Positions 12,299 to 30,296 of a stretch of DNA of 64,000 bases are shown here, piece after piece (the first letter of the stretch is position 1; each line of letters starts with the position of its first letter). Both the position numbers and the translations under genes were made by a program. Origin of the DNA: Ridgeia piscesae (taxonomy: Eukaryota > Annelida > Polychaeta > Sabellida > Siboglinidae). The stretch lies in NCBI GenBank assembly GCA_025642075.2, contig JAODUO010000079.1, forward strand, positions 378,501 to 442,500, read 5' to 3'. The notes beneath the pieces were generated by a model. It saw only the letters and a list, made by a program, of their open reading frames with translations. It had not been told where the DNA came from and did no database searches.

Positions 12299-12987
12299 TC
12301 ACTCACAGCAGTGGGTCCGGTCAATGGGATTGTCCTGGTCAAGCGACGGGTGACGCATGAGGAGAGAGCTCCAGTAACGAGATGTATGGTGAGGAAACGG
12401 AGGAACCAGCATCTCATTGCGGTGTGGCAACACAACCTTGGCAGCGACACGCATGCGGTCCTCCACGTTGTAGAAGAACTGTTCACGCTTCTCAAGGAAC
12501 AGCGCATCGTCATGCTCATAGTGGGGCACTCCACCAAGATCAGCATTCTGAAATTATTGCATTGTTTAATTATTAACTTTATATAATTATAATAATATTA
12601 TACATTATGTGTATATACAATTATATAAAGTTAAAAGTAATGGAAAATTTGTATATAGCCAAGTATCCATTCCTTAGGACTGCTTAACGTGGTTTACATG
12701 TACCGGGTACACATTGTTCCTTTGGCTGCAGACCTGTTTAATCGAACACCATCTCCACTGCTCTGCAATTAATGTGCAAAGGCTATTCATACACAAATAT
12801 CCACTACTGTTTATAGTTTTATAATAACAATATTATCCTTATTTTTTACATTCATTTACAGAGTAGTGCTCTGTCTGTGGGAGTTTGCAGACATGTAGCA
12901 CTTACTGAATTGTAGATAATGTAATTACAGTTTTAGTTTATTATGTTTTTGAACAATAATGTACATCTATGCACCCTAAATTATGTC

Positions 12988-13041
<54 letters not shown>

Positions 13042-14019
13042 ATATATATTGTTGTGTTATGCATATACATGACATGTTTAGGGGGACATTATTTAGGTAC
13101 ATTTTTGGGTCTTGTTCTTGTATTAAATTTAAAGGACAAATTTATTAAAGAAAGGATGGGAGTATATTCCTTAGTTTTTCGTTAAAGAAATGCTATGCAC
13201 TTACTCTAAGGATAAGTTTCCTGTTTTTCATGTCTTGTTTCCATTCAGGAACATACAGCCTTGGGATCATTGGGTGAAGTCGGGCATACTTGGGGACCCT
13301 GCAATAAAAAGCAAATAATTAGCACTGGTCAACAAACAAGGATTGACATATATAAAATTTTATGTGTTTTATTTAGTAGTTGAAGGAGGAAAAATTCAGA
13401 GGGGAGAGGAGGGGAGTGTGTGTGAGAGAGAGAGAAGGAAAGGAGAGAAAGAGAGAGCGTGTGTGAGAATAATAAAAAAATAACAGATTTGGCATTGCCT
13501 AATGCCTACCTACATTCACCTATTACTATTTTGGGTATTTTTTAATAACAGGCAAATCCCATATGATTTGCAAAGTCAAAGGCCAAAGTTAGGGTATTTT
13601 TAATTTAAGTTTTTACTTTTAATAAATTTAGCTTTTTTGGTAGATCCGAATTGAAAAAATACGTGTAACATAAAATAAAACGCAACTCATGTAGTGACGG
13701 CGCGACTTGACAAAGCCAATCCTACCCAACTTAACTAGAACCAACATTTTATTTAATAATCTGAATGAAAACAAGTAAATAAAGTGACAGCGATATGACA
13801 CTGACAGGTGCCATGACATGACAGCAATCAACAAATACCGGGAAGCATCGTAGCAACCGCGGTTGTCAAGAACCAATTCCAGGGCGTTTCTTATTTTAAA
13901 ACCTTGGAATTAAAATGAATGTTCGCTTTAAAATAGCGTGATTAACTACAGTTACATTACCTTGATACTCGGGCTAATAAGTCAGCTTTCGCCGCGTCTT
14001 TGTCTACTTGCGTCGCCAT
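12299..14019 (-). CDS. SPMIP10: SPMIP10/TEX43-like sperm microtubule inner protein
   Basis: Three coding exons on the minus strand: 14019-13961 (ATG, MATQVDKDAAKADL...), 13298-13205 and 12547-12299 (TGA at 12301-12299). Phases 2 then 0 join cleanly and give 133 residues. The middle of the protein reads HPMIPRLYVPEWKQDMKNR, then ADLGGVPHYEHDDALFLEKR. Vertebrate TEX43/SPMIP10, about 134 residues, has the same order: an MIP-R-YV-PWK motif, a G-x-H-x-x-x-x-D-SLFL motif, an E/N-DR segment and a C-terminal SRY segment. In mammals this protein is reported in the lumen of sperm axonemal doublet microtubules. The family assignment rests on remembered motifs, so it is probable rather than certain. No transmembrane or signal sequence is visible. 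The start has a clean upstream context close to a promoter-like region shared with the opposite strand. Confidence 0.68.
12640..12810. repeat. Dispersed SINE-like repeat, copy 2
   Basis: Related to 6770-7062: shares the gtatatagc...gtatcca head, the taatcgaacaccatctcc segment and aaatatccactactgtttatag. It is shorter and more diverged and lies in an intron of the SPMIP10-like gene. Confidence 0.55.
12973..13050. repeat. (TA)n microsatellite
   Basis: Alternating ta over about 75 bases, within an intron of the SPMIP10-like gene. Confidence 0.95.
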
Positions 14020-14225
14020 TTCAAGTTTTCTAACCAGAAAGACCAGACACTACTAGTAGGATTTTACCTCCGTTACCAAAACATCGCCCCGACCTAGCGG
14101 TTAGTACTGTCAACGCTAGATGGCACCGCTATAAATACTCTCGCCAAATCTCTCGTTAACCTTCGAGAAACAAACAAATATGGCGGGTTCCCCCAGGTGG
14201 TGTTCTTGTTTTGGTTCTGGGTAGG
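14020..14225. promoter_or_regulatory. Possible bidirectional promoter with YY1-like start motif
   Basis: The SPMIP10-like gene starts leftward at 14019. On the plus strand caaatATGGCGGG at 14175-14187 matches the YY1-type element often found at housekeeping transcription starts, followed by a good donor (tctgg then gtaggt) at 14221. This would suit a 5' exon of GPATCH2, but the ATG there is in the wrong phase (2 instead of 1) for the exon at 23015, so the exon would be non-coding or carry a short upstream frame. Inference only. Confidence 0.35.
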
Positions 14226-15099
14226 TCGTACCCTGATTATCCCCTCAGTTGTTGTTTGGACGTCTCAGTATTACGAAGCAGTCGGATGCGGATGTTTATA
14301 AGGTAAATGTGTGAAGTGTCACATAAAGACCGATTTGTCTGAGATTAACTATCACTGAAAATTGTGCATGACACTGACAGTACGTTTCGATTTCACAGTT
14401 TCACGGAATCACGCCTTCACTCACTAACTCAGGCTCACACGGACGTGGTATTCTGTTTTCATGTCATATTCTAGCAAATAAAATACCTTTGACCAGTAGT
14501 TGTGCCATTTGTAAAGCAGATTCCACAATGACAGACACAATTACGATATGGTTAATGGCTGCCAAACATGCTCACAAATACACACAATGACATGCCAAGG
14601 CAATGGCACGGATGATGGAAAACGTAATAAAATGGGATAATGTCAGCCTTTGGGGCTCACAGCATATCCATACCAGTCCACTAGTATAAAATAGGTGTCT
14701 AGTATTGCTGCATTATGCAATACACACACCCTAACCTTATATAATAATAGTAGAGAGCGGAGACAGCAAAACATAGTATGCTGCATTATGCAATACACAC
14801 GCCCTAACTATATTTTATAATAGTAGACTGGTCCAGACAAGCTGTGCTCCCCAAAGCTGACATGCTCCATAAAATGAATAAGCTACTTCAGAGTTTCGAT
14901 TACGAGTGTGCCAAATCTTCCTGGTCAGAGTGCAGTCGACATGAACAAAGCGGTCATCGTCCATTATTTCTTAGCCAGTTGTGATTAAACGCATACCATG
15001 GCATTGGCAAGAAAAAGAGCTACATATAACATGTTATCCTGTTCCTGGAATAAGCCACTTTTGCAGATGTCAAACAGTTTATTACATCGTAGTATGTAC

Positions 15100-17015
15100 C
15101 AGAGATGGAGTGAGTACAATACAAATGTACTCGAGTACGAGTACGATTACTTTGAACATGCATGAGTACGAGTACTCAGAAAACAAATGTACTCGAGTAC
15201 GAGTACGATTACTTTACAATATACTCGAGTACGATTACTTTAGAATATAAGCATGATTACTTTCATGATTACTTTAATGAATATCCTGTTTCTAACATAA
15301 AGGCGACTTTCATGGAATCCCTAGGTGTCATGGTTGTTCTGTTGTTGTGTCACTAATGTTATAACTGATTACTGCTATCCACTATCCAGGTGTTATTGTT
15401 ATTAATAATTAGACGACTTTCTCACTTATTATTTAATTTATGGTTTCTGAATCAAATACAAATAGGAGGCATTTAAAATTTTCAAATATACATGATCAAA
15501 TACATTACAATAACAACACTTCAAAACCAGGGGGGCATATTCAAAAGAGTAGTATATCAGATGGGTCCAGACATGGGGTCAAATACATTTGTATTTGAAA
15601 GTATTTAAATACTTTTTATTTAAAATATTTGTATTTGATGTTTAGGAATTAAAAGTATTTGTATTTAAATACATTCCTAAAGTATTTGACTTGTTCAAAT
15701 ATTTTTTTGAAATACATTGTCAGTATCAACATTTCTTTTTCACTGTCACATGTAATGCCTGCCAAACTGATTACCTTAATGCACTGCAGCTTCACCCAAC
15801 AGTGCTAATTACTGATGAAGACACTTAACAGCAGGCTTCCCAGTGGCCCTGCAGTGACCACAACTTGTGTTTGCTCAGAGCCAGAGGATGGACCTAACAG
15901 TGACCATAGGTCAATATCCCCTTTTGTTCTTTAGTCAGGGTTCAATTTGGCACCAGGTTATTCTGGTTTCCTGGCTGACTTTGAAGTTGAGCCTTCCTCA
16001 CAACATCCTAGCAATGATTAGCAGTGTCTCTTCTGAGGGCAACATAGGTGTTGGCGTAACATACAAACAATATATTTTGGCCTTTACCTCTTTCAGTCAG
16101 TTGTCACTGTGATGCAGTTAGCAATAACAATACTCCCTAGCACTGGTCTGCCTGTCATCATATGAACAAAACACTAATTATGCCTATAAACTAGATGTCT
16201 CAATATACGTGTTGTTTTTCTTTTACCTACATAGTAATACAAAATGAAAAGTATTTGAAAAATATATGAACAAGTATTTGAAATACTTTTCAATGTATTC
16301 ATATTTAAATACATTTATATTTAAAAAGTATTTGTAATCCCTCAAGAATATTTGTATTTAAATACATTTCAATGTATTTGACCCCATGTCTGGATGGGAC
16401 AAACACAGAATGGTTGTGGATTTAGACAAGTTTACAGTTTGCACTTAATTAAACATAATAGACAGGGATTTAGCAGCTAACCGCCCAGACCCAGTCAGGA
16501 TTCTGGATGTTGGAAATATGACCAGTCATTCACACCATGCTGACAGAGCAAACAGTACAGGTGGGGCTGAGGCCTGGCTTCTAAAATTACAAAGCAAGAT
16601 GTTAGGGGATGCTTATCTCCTGCAGTGCTTCCCAGGGACTGTCACAATATAACTTGTACTTTGTACTAAGCAGGAGGGTGAGATGTTGCTTCTCTGGGAA
16701 GAGAAGGTATTAATTAGAGAAATCTGACTGAATATTTATTTAACTGAAATGCTCAACAGTAATAGAAAATGAATACCTTGATTATTATTACATTTATTAG
16801 ATTACTTCTAATATTGCCATTTTTATCTGTCTAATATATTTGCTTGCAACTGTTCATATGAAAAAAATGTAATCGTGAGAAGTAATCGTGAGTACGATTA
16901 CTTTGGTAATGTACTCGAGTACGAGTACGATTACTTTCCTTCGTACTCGAGTACGAGTACTCAAAGAGTACTCGTACACGAGTACAAGTACACGAGTACG
17001 ATTACTCCATCTCTG
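15100..17015. mobile_element. Non-autonomous hAT-like transposon with 8-bp target duplication
   Basis: The ends are CAGAGATGGAGT at 15100 and its inverted copy ending at 17015. They are flanked by perfect direct 8-bp repeats GTATGTAC (15092-15099 and 17016-17023), as hAT elements produce. The subterminal regions are packed with repeats of actcgagtacgagtac in both orientations, typical of transposase-binding arrays. No transposase frame is visible. A second element is nested inside at 15568-16392. Confidence 0.9.
15568..16392. mobile_element. Nested hAT-like MITE
   Basis: Ends CAGACATGGGGTCAAATAC and its reverse complement; flanking 8-bp repeats GATGGGTC and GATGGGAC differ at one base. Subterminal DNA is rich in gtatttaaatac and gtatttgaaat motifs in inverted orientation. 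The element is 825 bp, with no transposase; the open frame at 15867-16112 is not recognisable. It inserted into the older element around it. Confidence 0.85.
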
Positions 17016-17164
17016 GTATGTACAAGGTATCTTGGATGCCAAATTAGTGGCTGGCTGAGTTGTAACTCGTTGCAGCATGTAGTTTAGTTCTAGTTCATCC
17101 TAATGTACTCAACAGATAACAAAAAATTGTGTCGCTGAATTCTTGCATTCTTGAAGCTTTCAGA

Positions 17165-19302
17165 TAGTGCTGGTTCGATATTCGATATATCGAAGTATCG
17201 CGATACTTGCGAAAGTTCGATACCGATATTTAGTGGTATCGCGATACTTCGATATTTTTGGTATCGAACGCCCACTCTTCGATACCTTCGATATTTCGAT
17301 ACTTGACATCGAGTCCATTCGACAACATCGATGCGAAGACGCGACATCGTTGTTGATGACGACGTTGTTTACGGGAGCTATCACTACAGCGTTTTCGCAG
17401 CCTAAATTGACTTAGGCGTGGTTGCTTAAAAATATTATATAAAAAATGTGATTTGTTTTCTAAAACTTTATTGTAGAGTTAGTCAGTATAATAACTGTTT
17501 TCTGTGTGCGATTTTAGCCTAGGTCAGACTTCGCTTAGCCTCGTTATCCAAACCAAGGTTCGTACGTGACGCTCATGCCATCTTTCTCCCTACTTTACTT
17601 ACGGTTACGCGTACAAAAACACATCCTATAGCATTTTTATAGAGTGTTTATTGCACGCACTAGTAATTTTGAAACTAGTTTAATAATAATATTGTTAATA
17701 TAAATAATTATTCGAGCGCGATGCAGAGGCTTTGTTTATCCGGGTTCCGTTTGGTGGCGCTGTTTTGTTGTTTGGTGGCGCCACCATTTGCCGTACACGA
17801 CGCCCACAACCAAGACGAACGACAACAAGTCGCAACGTTCATCACTAATTTGGCATTTTTCCAACAAAGAGTGTCTGCTATGCTAGAAACGTCTCAAAGA
17901 TAGCGGGGGAAATACATCGAATTTGACGAAACATGTCACCAATCAAGAAGCTATCAAAACGTGATGATCAACTTTCATCGTACGGCATGTCGACGTCGTG
18001 GACAACGTTGCATTGCCATTGACTCGAGAACGTGTTTTTTCGAAATATTCTACAATGAGCAAGCAGTGGACATCAAGTTACAGTCGAAGCGATTCGCCAT
18101 CGGTTGCCAAATCTACTAAGTAACTGCGGCCACAGCGTCAAGAAGTGACATATACGACGTGACTGATTAACGATGACGATTCGCTTACTGCATCTACTGT
18201 CACTGTGACACTGGCACTGGCCAAACAGGTTCACCACTGGCAGAGGCAGAGCCAGAGGTAGAGGAAGAAACTGACCTGTTCTTGAAAACGGTTGCAAAAA
18301 CATTATGGGGCTTGTTATGTGTACTTGATAACATGGTAATTAAAGTTTTATATTTACAAAAATGGTGTGAACTGGGAAGTACAATTAAAATGTTAATTAC
18401 AAAAAATTATATTATTAATTAGTGTTATTTTATTGTAATCATCTATACAGTTTTGATGCTAAATCACAATTATCTTTACGATACAATTAATAATCAAAAA
18501 GTTATAACAGTGAGGGTTCAGCTGTGCTGGCAGTGACACTATTATAAGTGATAGGTGTTTTTATATAATAATAACATATTAGTTGTATGTTCCATTTGTT
18601 TCAGCTGTATTTGTTGATGGTCATTTTAGGAGACACATTGACTTGATATTAAGCTGCTATGTTATAGTGTATTTACAAACAGCTGGGGTGAACACTGTTA
18701 TTAATTTAAAATAAATCAGTGCCATTCATTAATTTATTTGTCACTAGGTATTTTATTGCAGTTGTCTTTAATGTTTTAATATTATATTACAGTTACCTTT
18801 TAGTTTTACAACCGTAATCAATTATATTGAAACTGTTGTTTGTGTACTTACATAAATTGAAAATTGCATATTAATCATTGTTTGCATGACTAAAATTATC
18901 ACATATTTCCCTACAAGTGAAAAATGTTGTGTGTTTCTGTGGCATTAGTCTAAGTGAATAGTAGTGTTTCTTTGGAGATCTCTACTGTACTGAATTACAC
19001 TTATAAGGTAAATTTCGAGTATCGATTAAAAATCTGGTATCGATTGATATCGAAGAATTCTGGTATCGAACCAGTAATATATCGATCGGTTTCAAAGAAT
19101 TCTGGTATCGAACCAGTAATATATCGATCGGTATCGAAGAATTCTTATATCGAACCAGCACTACTTCTGTTGCATGGAGTGCTTCTACTGGGAACTGTGT
19201 TCTATGTGAAAATTAGACTTAATTACAACGTAAGTATCGAGTATCGAACAAAATTCAGGTATCGATCGGTATCGAACAAAACCTGGTATCGAACCAGCAC
19301 TA
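17165..19302. mobile_element. Second hAT-like transposon with perfect 8-bp target duplication
   Basis: Starts TAGTGCTGGTTCGATA at 17165 and ends with its inverted copy at 19302. CTTTCAGA flanks both sides exactly (17157-17164 and 19303-19310). The left end has palindromic gatatatcgaagtatcgcgatac motifs in short runs; the right end has three roughly 60-bp tandem copies containing ggtatcgaaccag. It is 2138 bp long. No intact transposase frame; the interior near 17721-18130 may hold decayed sequence. Confidence 0.9.
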
Positions 19303-19339
19303 CTTTCAGACAATGTTTACTGCAGTGTATGATCGGGTA

Positions 19340-20136
19340 CATGTCAAAATGTTGACAATTCCATAATGGCGACAACCAAAATGGTAAATCACCAAAATGG
19401 CAACACACCGAAAAGGTAATAACTCCAAAAAGGCTCACCCAACAGTTCAAATGGGAAAATATAATATACCCAGTGTTTAAAAATGTCATCATGCTATCAG
19501 AATATAATTGGGAGGCAGAATGTCCATGCATCCATTGAATAAATGTAGTCACATAAGACACATATTAAGCTATTCAGTAGGGCTAAAATTATTAAAATAT
19601 GCTAAGAAGTTTTGCTTTTATAGGATTTTATGTTGAACCATGCATAATGCCTGAGCCAATAAATGCATGAAACTGGCTATCCAGCCTTTCATAGGCCTGT
19701 GTTTACTTCAAGGCACTTCCATGGCTGCTAGTAACAATGTAATTACTTGCCCTCTAGTGGGTCAGAGAACAGATGTAGCACATTTTTATCAGACTGTGTC
19801 CCTTAATTAGGCCAGAGACTTGCATGTTTGTCCTTGCGCAGGTTGCACACCACAAGTAGAGATTATAACACTGTATCTTGTACCAGTGTAATGCAATTAA
19901 CTCCAGTGTTGGGAAGCCTTGGTAGAGTGTGGTGTTGTTTGACAATCAGTATGAAACCTGGGTTTTGTAAAGGTGTGAACATTGTTTTTGGAGCTAAGAT
20001 TAAAATAGATCTACCACTACCATGTGACCATTTTAGTTTGTCGCCATTTTAGCATGTCATCGTTTTGGTTTGTTGCCATTTTGATGTGTCGCCATTTTAG
20101 AGTGTCACCTTTTTGGTTTGTTGCTATTTTGACCTG
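19340..20136. mobile_element. MITE with TA target duplication and repeated inverted termini
   Basis: About 100 bp at the left (accaaaatgg, caacacacc repeats) is the inverted counterpart of 20025-20136 (gtcgccattttag, ggtttgttgcc repeats). The outermost 11 bases match 10 of 11 in inverted orientation and TA flanks both sides (19338-19339 and 20137-20138), which would fit a Tc1/mariner-type origin. Non-coding inside. Confidence 0.65.
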
Positions 20137-20138
20137 TA

Positions 20139-22212
20139 TCCACAGTGATTTTGCACTGATTCACTTGGGACGTTCTCTTTTAGAAGTTCAGAACTGTTTA
20201 TACAGCACAAATAGGTCCACAATTTTTACTGAAACTACATAATTGAAAGGGTGGATGACACATGTCTGTCCTTCCCGTTAGCTCTGATACATTACCATTT
20301 TGTGTTATAGCAGTAACTCACAGGTATGCAGCTAATGCAGTCACATTGCAGTGTATATATCGAATAGAGTCTAGTTTACAACTGCATGTTATATTAAGGT
20401 ATGGATTATTATCTTTTGTGAGCGTATCTGTCAAGACTCAAGTTATAGGCAGTTAGTTGTAAGGCAAATATTTGTCAAGTGTAACTTATACGCACAATGT
20501 CTGCTACCAGTATGATTAGCTACAATTTAATTTAATCTTCAGAAAGATATATCACCACACCATCTTCACTGTTTCAATTGATTCAGCTTTTAACACTTTT
20601 GCCAGTGAAATTAATGCATTTGAACTATAGAATGCTTGTTCACAGTTCAAGGAGGCCAGAGTTAATTAGTCACTCAGTAATTTAGTAACACAAAAAAGCT
20701 AAACGAAAGAAAGATAACTTTCTAGAACTTATACATTGTAATGACGTCTTTTGTAGACTCCTGTTGTAGGCCAACGATTTGGGCACGAGCCACATCTTAT
20801 CTAAGATCAGTTGAAAATAAACTTGAAATCCACATTTAAAAAATCAGTTTTTACTTCAATTATTTTTTTTATCAAGAATTTATTTGTGAACATTTAAAAA
20901 GTCATCTTACAGTGATAGTAAATTTATGAGAAATATTTTTGATCACTATGATACGCAATATGAGTGCTAGTTGGTAGCAGACTGTGTTGGTGGTGGCTCC
21001 TGGCTGTGTCACTCATGTACGGCACTGTAGAGTAGGTCGTGGCGCTGACCTTATGTGAACAAAAAAAGGTAGTTTGAGGCTAAAGGTGAATAACTCTAGC
21101 TAGTTGATATCTACAGTGGCTTAAACAACAAGATTAATGTCTAAATTGGTCACAAAGTTCAACCATTTGGTGAACCCAATCATTTGCTTTTTTATTTTGA
21201 TTACTCTATGTTGATTAGTTGTTTGTTATTAGGAAAATATCTGGATGTGGTATGTGAATGAATCAGCTAAATTATGTATCTCACTCCACAGCTCAGTGTT
21301 TATTTAAATTATTAACCACATCATTGTTTTATTTCTGTGCATTGCATATGTGCATGGCACATTTGTGCCAGTTTACGTCTGCAAGAGTTTAGTAGCCAAT
21401 AGGGCCTGGCCTGCAAGTGGGTTACGATACATGGCGTGATTCCGCGCGACTGGAGCTTATTGGGGACTATGCGAGACTAATTGTGGACTGGACACAAGAA
21501 TAATATTCTAATGATGGATGACAGTTGTAGCTTCTGACTGATGAATACTAGGAAAATCAGTTCATAAATATCTTGTGTTATACGTTTCTTATCTAAAATG
21601 TCTGATTTAATATTGAGTTAATCACACTATCATAGACACATAGCGATTTACGTTGTGCAGATAATAGACACGATGTTATACCGTATGTGTCTTTTATGGA
21701 ATTTGCGTTTTACATTGCTGTACATTGTGGTTTCGATAAGCACGTATATCTGACAAGTTGTCTAAATGCACATGTATACGTTAGGCCCAAACAGGTTGTA
21801 CTGCACGAAAACTGGCACTCTTCATTATTACCCCAGTAGTCAAGATCGCCAAACACAAGTACTTGCCGCTATTGCCATGGCAACCACCATAATAATCGAT
21901 TAAAATTCATGATTTCCGTGATCATTGTCACCGGCAAAGTGTTCCACTGCTTCTGCTCTGCTGAAATATGCTATTTCGGATCAGTTCGATTATTACAGTG
22001 TACGACCAAAAACAAAGTCCTATATGTTAACATGGAGTATATGGACCTCCTGCCCCCAGCCTCCTTTTCGGGTGCGCGACTTGCATGCTCTATTGCAGTA
22101 TTATTGCACACAGTTACTGCTGTGAAAATATAACTATTTTATACAAATCAGTAGTATCATTATTGGTGCCATTACAAACTAAACCAAGTTACTGATGCTT
22201 AATTTCCTTGTA
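20139..22212. other. Intergenic or 5' intronic region
   Basis: AT-rich sequence with only short, unrecognised open frames (for example 21909-22133). No splice-bounded conserved exon, RNA gene or repeat array was found. It may be part of the first intron of GPATCH2. Confidence 0.5.
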
Positions 22213-23008
22213 CGCCAAGACACTATGGAGGTGTAATGTGGACACTTGTATGCTATGGAGGTGTAATGTGGACACTTGTATACTATGGAGGTGTAATGTG
22301 GACACTTGTATACTATGGAGGTGTAATGTGGACACTTGTATACTATGGAGATGTAATGTGGACACTTGTATAATATGGAGGTGTGATATTGACACTTGTA
22401 TATATACTATGGAGGTGTGATATGGACACTTGTATACTATGGAGGTGTGATATGGACACTTGTATATTATGGAGGTGTGATGTGAACACTTGTATGCTAT
22501 GGAGGTGTGATATGGACACTTGTATACTATGGAGGTGTGATGTGGACACTTGTCTACTATGGAGGTGTGATATGGACACTTGTATATATACTATGGAGGT
22601 GTGATATGGACACTTGTATACTATGGAGGTGTGATATGGACACTTGTATATTATGGAGGTGTGATGTGAACACTTGTATGCTATGGAGGTGTGATATGGA
22701 CACTTGTATACTATGGAGGTGTGATGTGGACACTTGTATACTATGGAGGTGTGATATGGACACTTGTATACTATGGAGGTGTGATATGGACACTTGTATA
22801 CTATGGAGGTGTGATATGGACACTTGTATATTATGGAGGTGTGATGTGAACACTTGTATGCTATGGAGGTGTGATATGGACACTTGTATACTATGGATGT
22901 GTGATGTGGACACTTGTATACTATGGAGGTGTGATATGGACACTTGTATACTATGGAGGTGTGATATGGACACTTGTATACTATGGAGGTGTAATGTGGA
23001 CACTTGTG
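22213..23008 (+). repeat. 30-bp minisatellite abutting a GPATCH2 acceptor, about 26 copies
   Basis: Tandem copies of a 30-bp unit (ctatggaggtgtgatatgg then acacttgtata). The last copy runs directly into gttgcag, the acceptor of the exon at 23015. Since 30 is divisible by 3, long decapeptide-repeat open frames appear on both strands; they are artefacts. Copies fall into sub-variants (gatatgg, gatgtgg, gatgtga, taatgtgg) in a repeating order, so larger blocks have been duplicated. Confidence 0.95.
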
Positions 23009-23037
23009 TTGCAGATTGCGCAGTCCACAGTCCCCCG

Positions 23038-30296
<7,259 letters not shown>

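Noticed and set aside
12275..12586. Plus-strand 103-codon frame and a different minus-strand frame at 12202-12546
   Set aside because: Both overlap the last exon of the SPMIP10-like gene; the spliced frame with matching motifs explains the coding signal.
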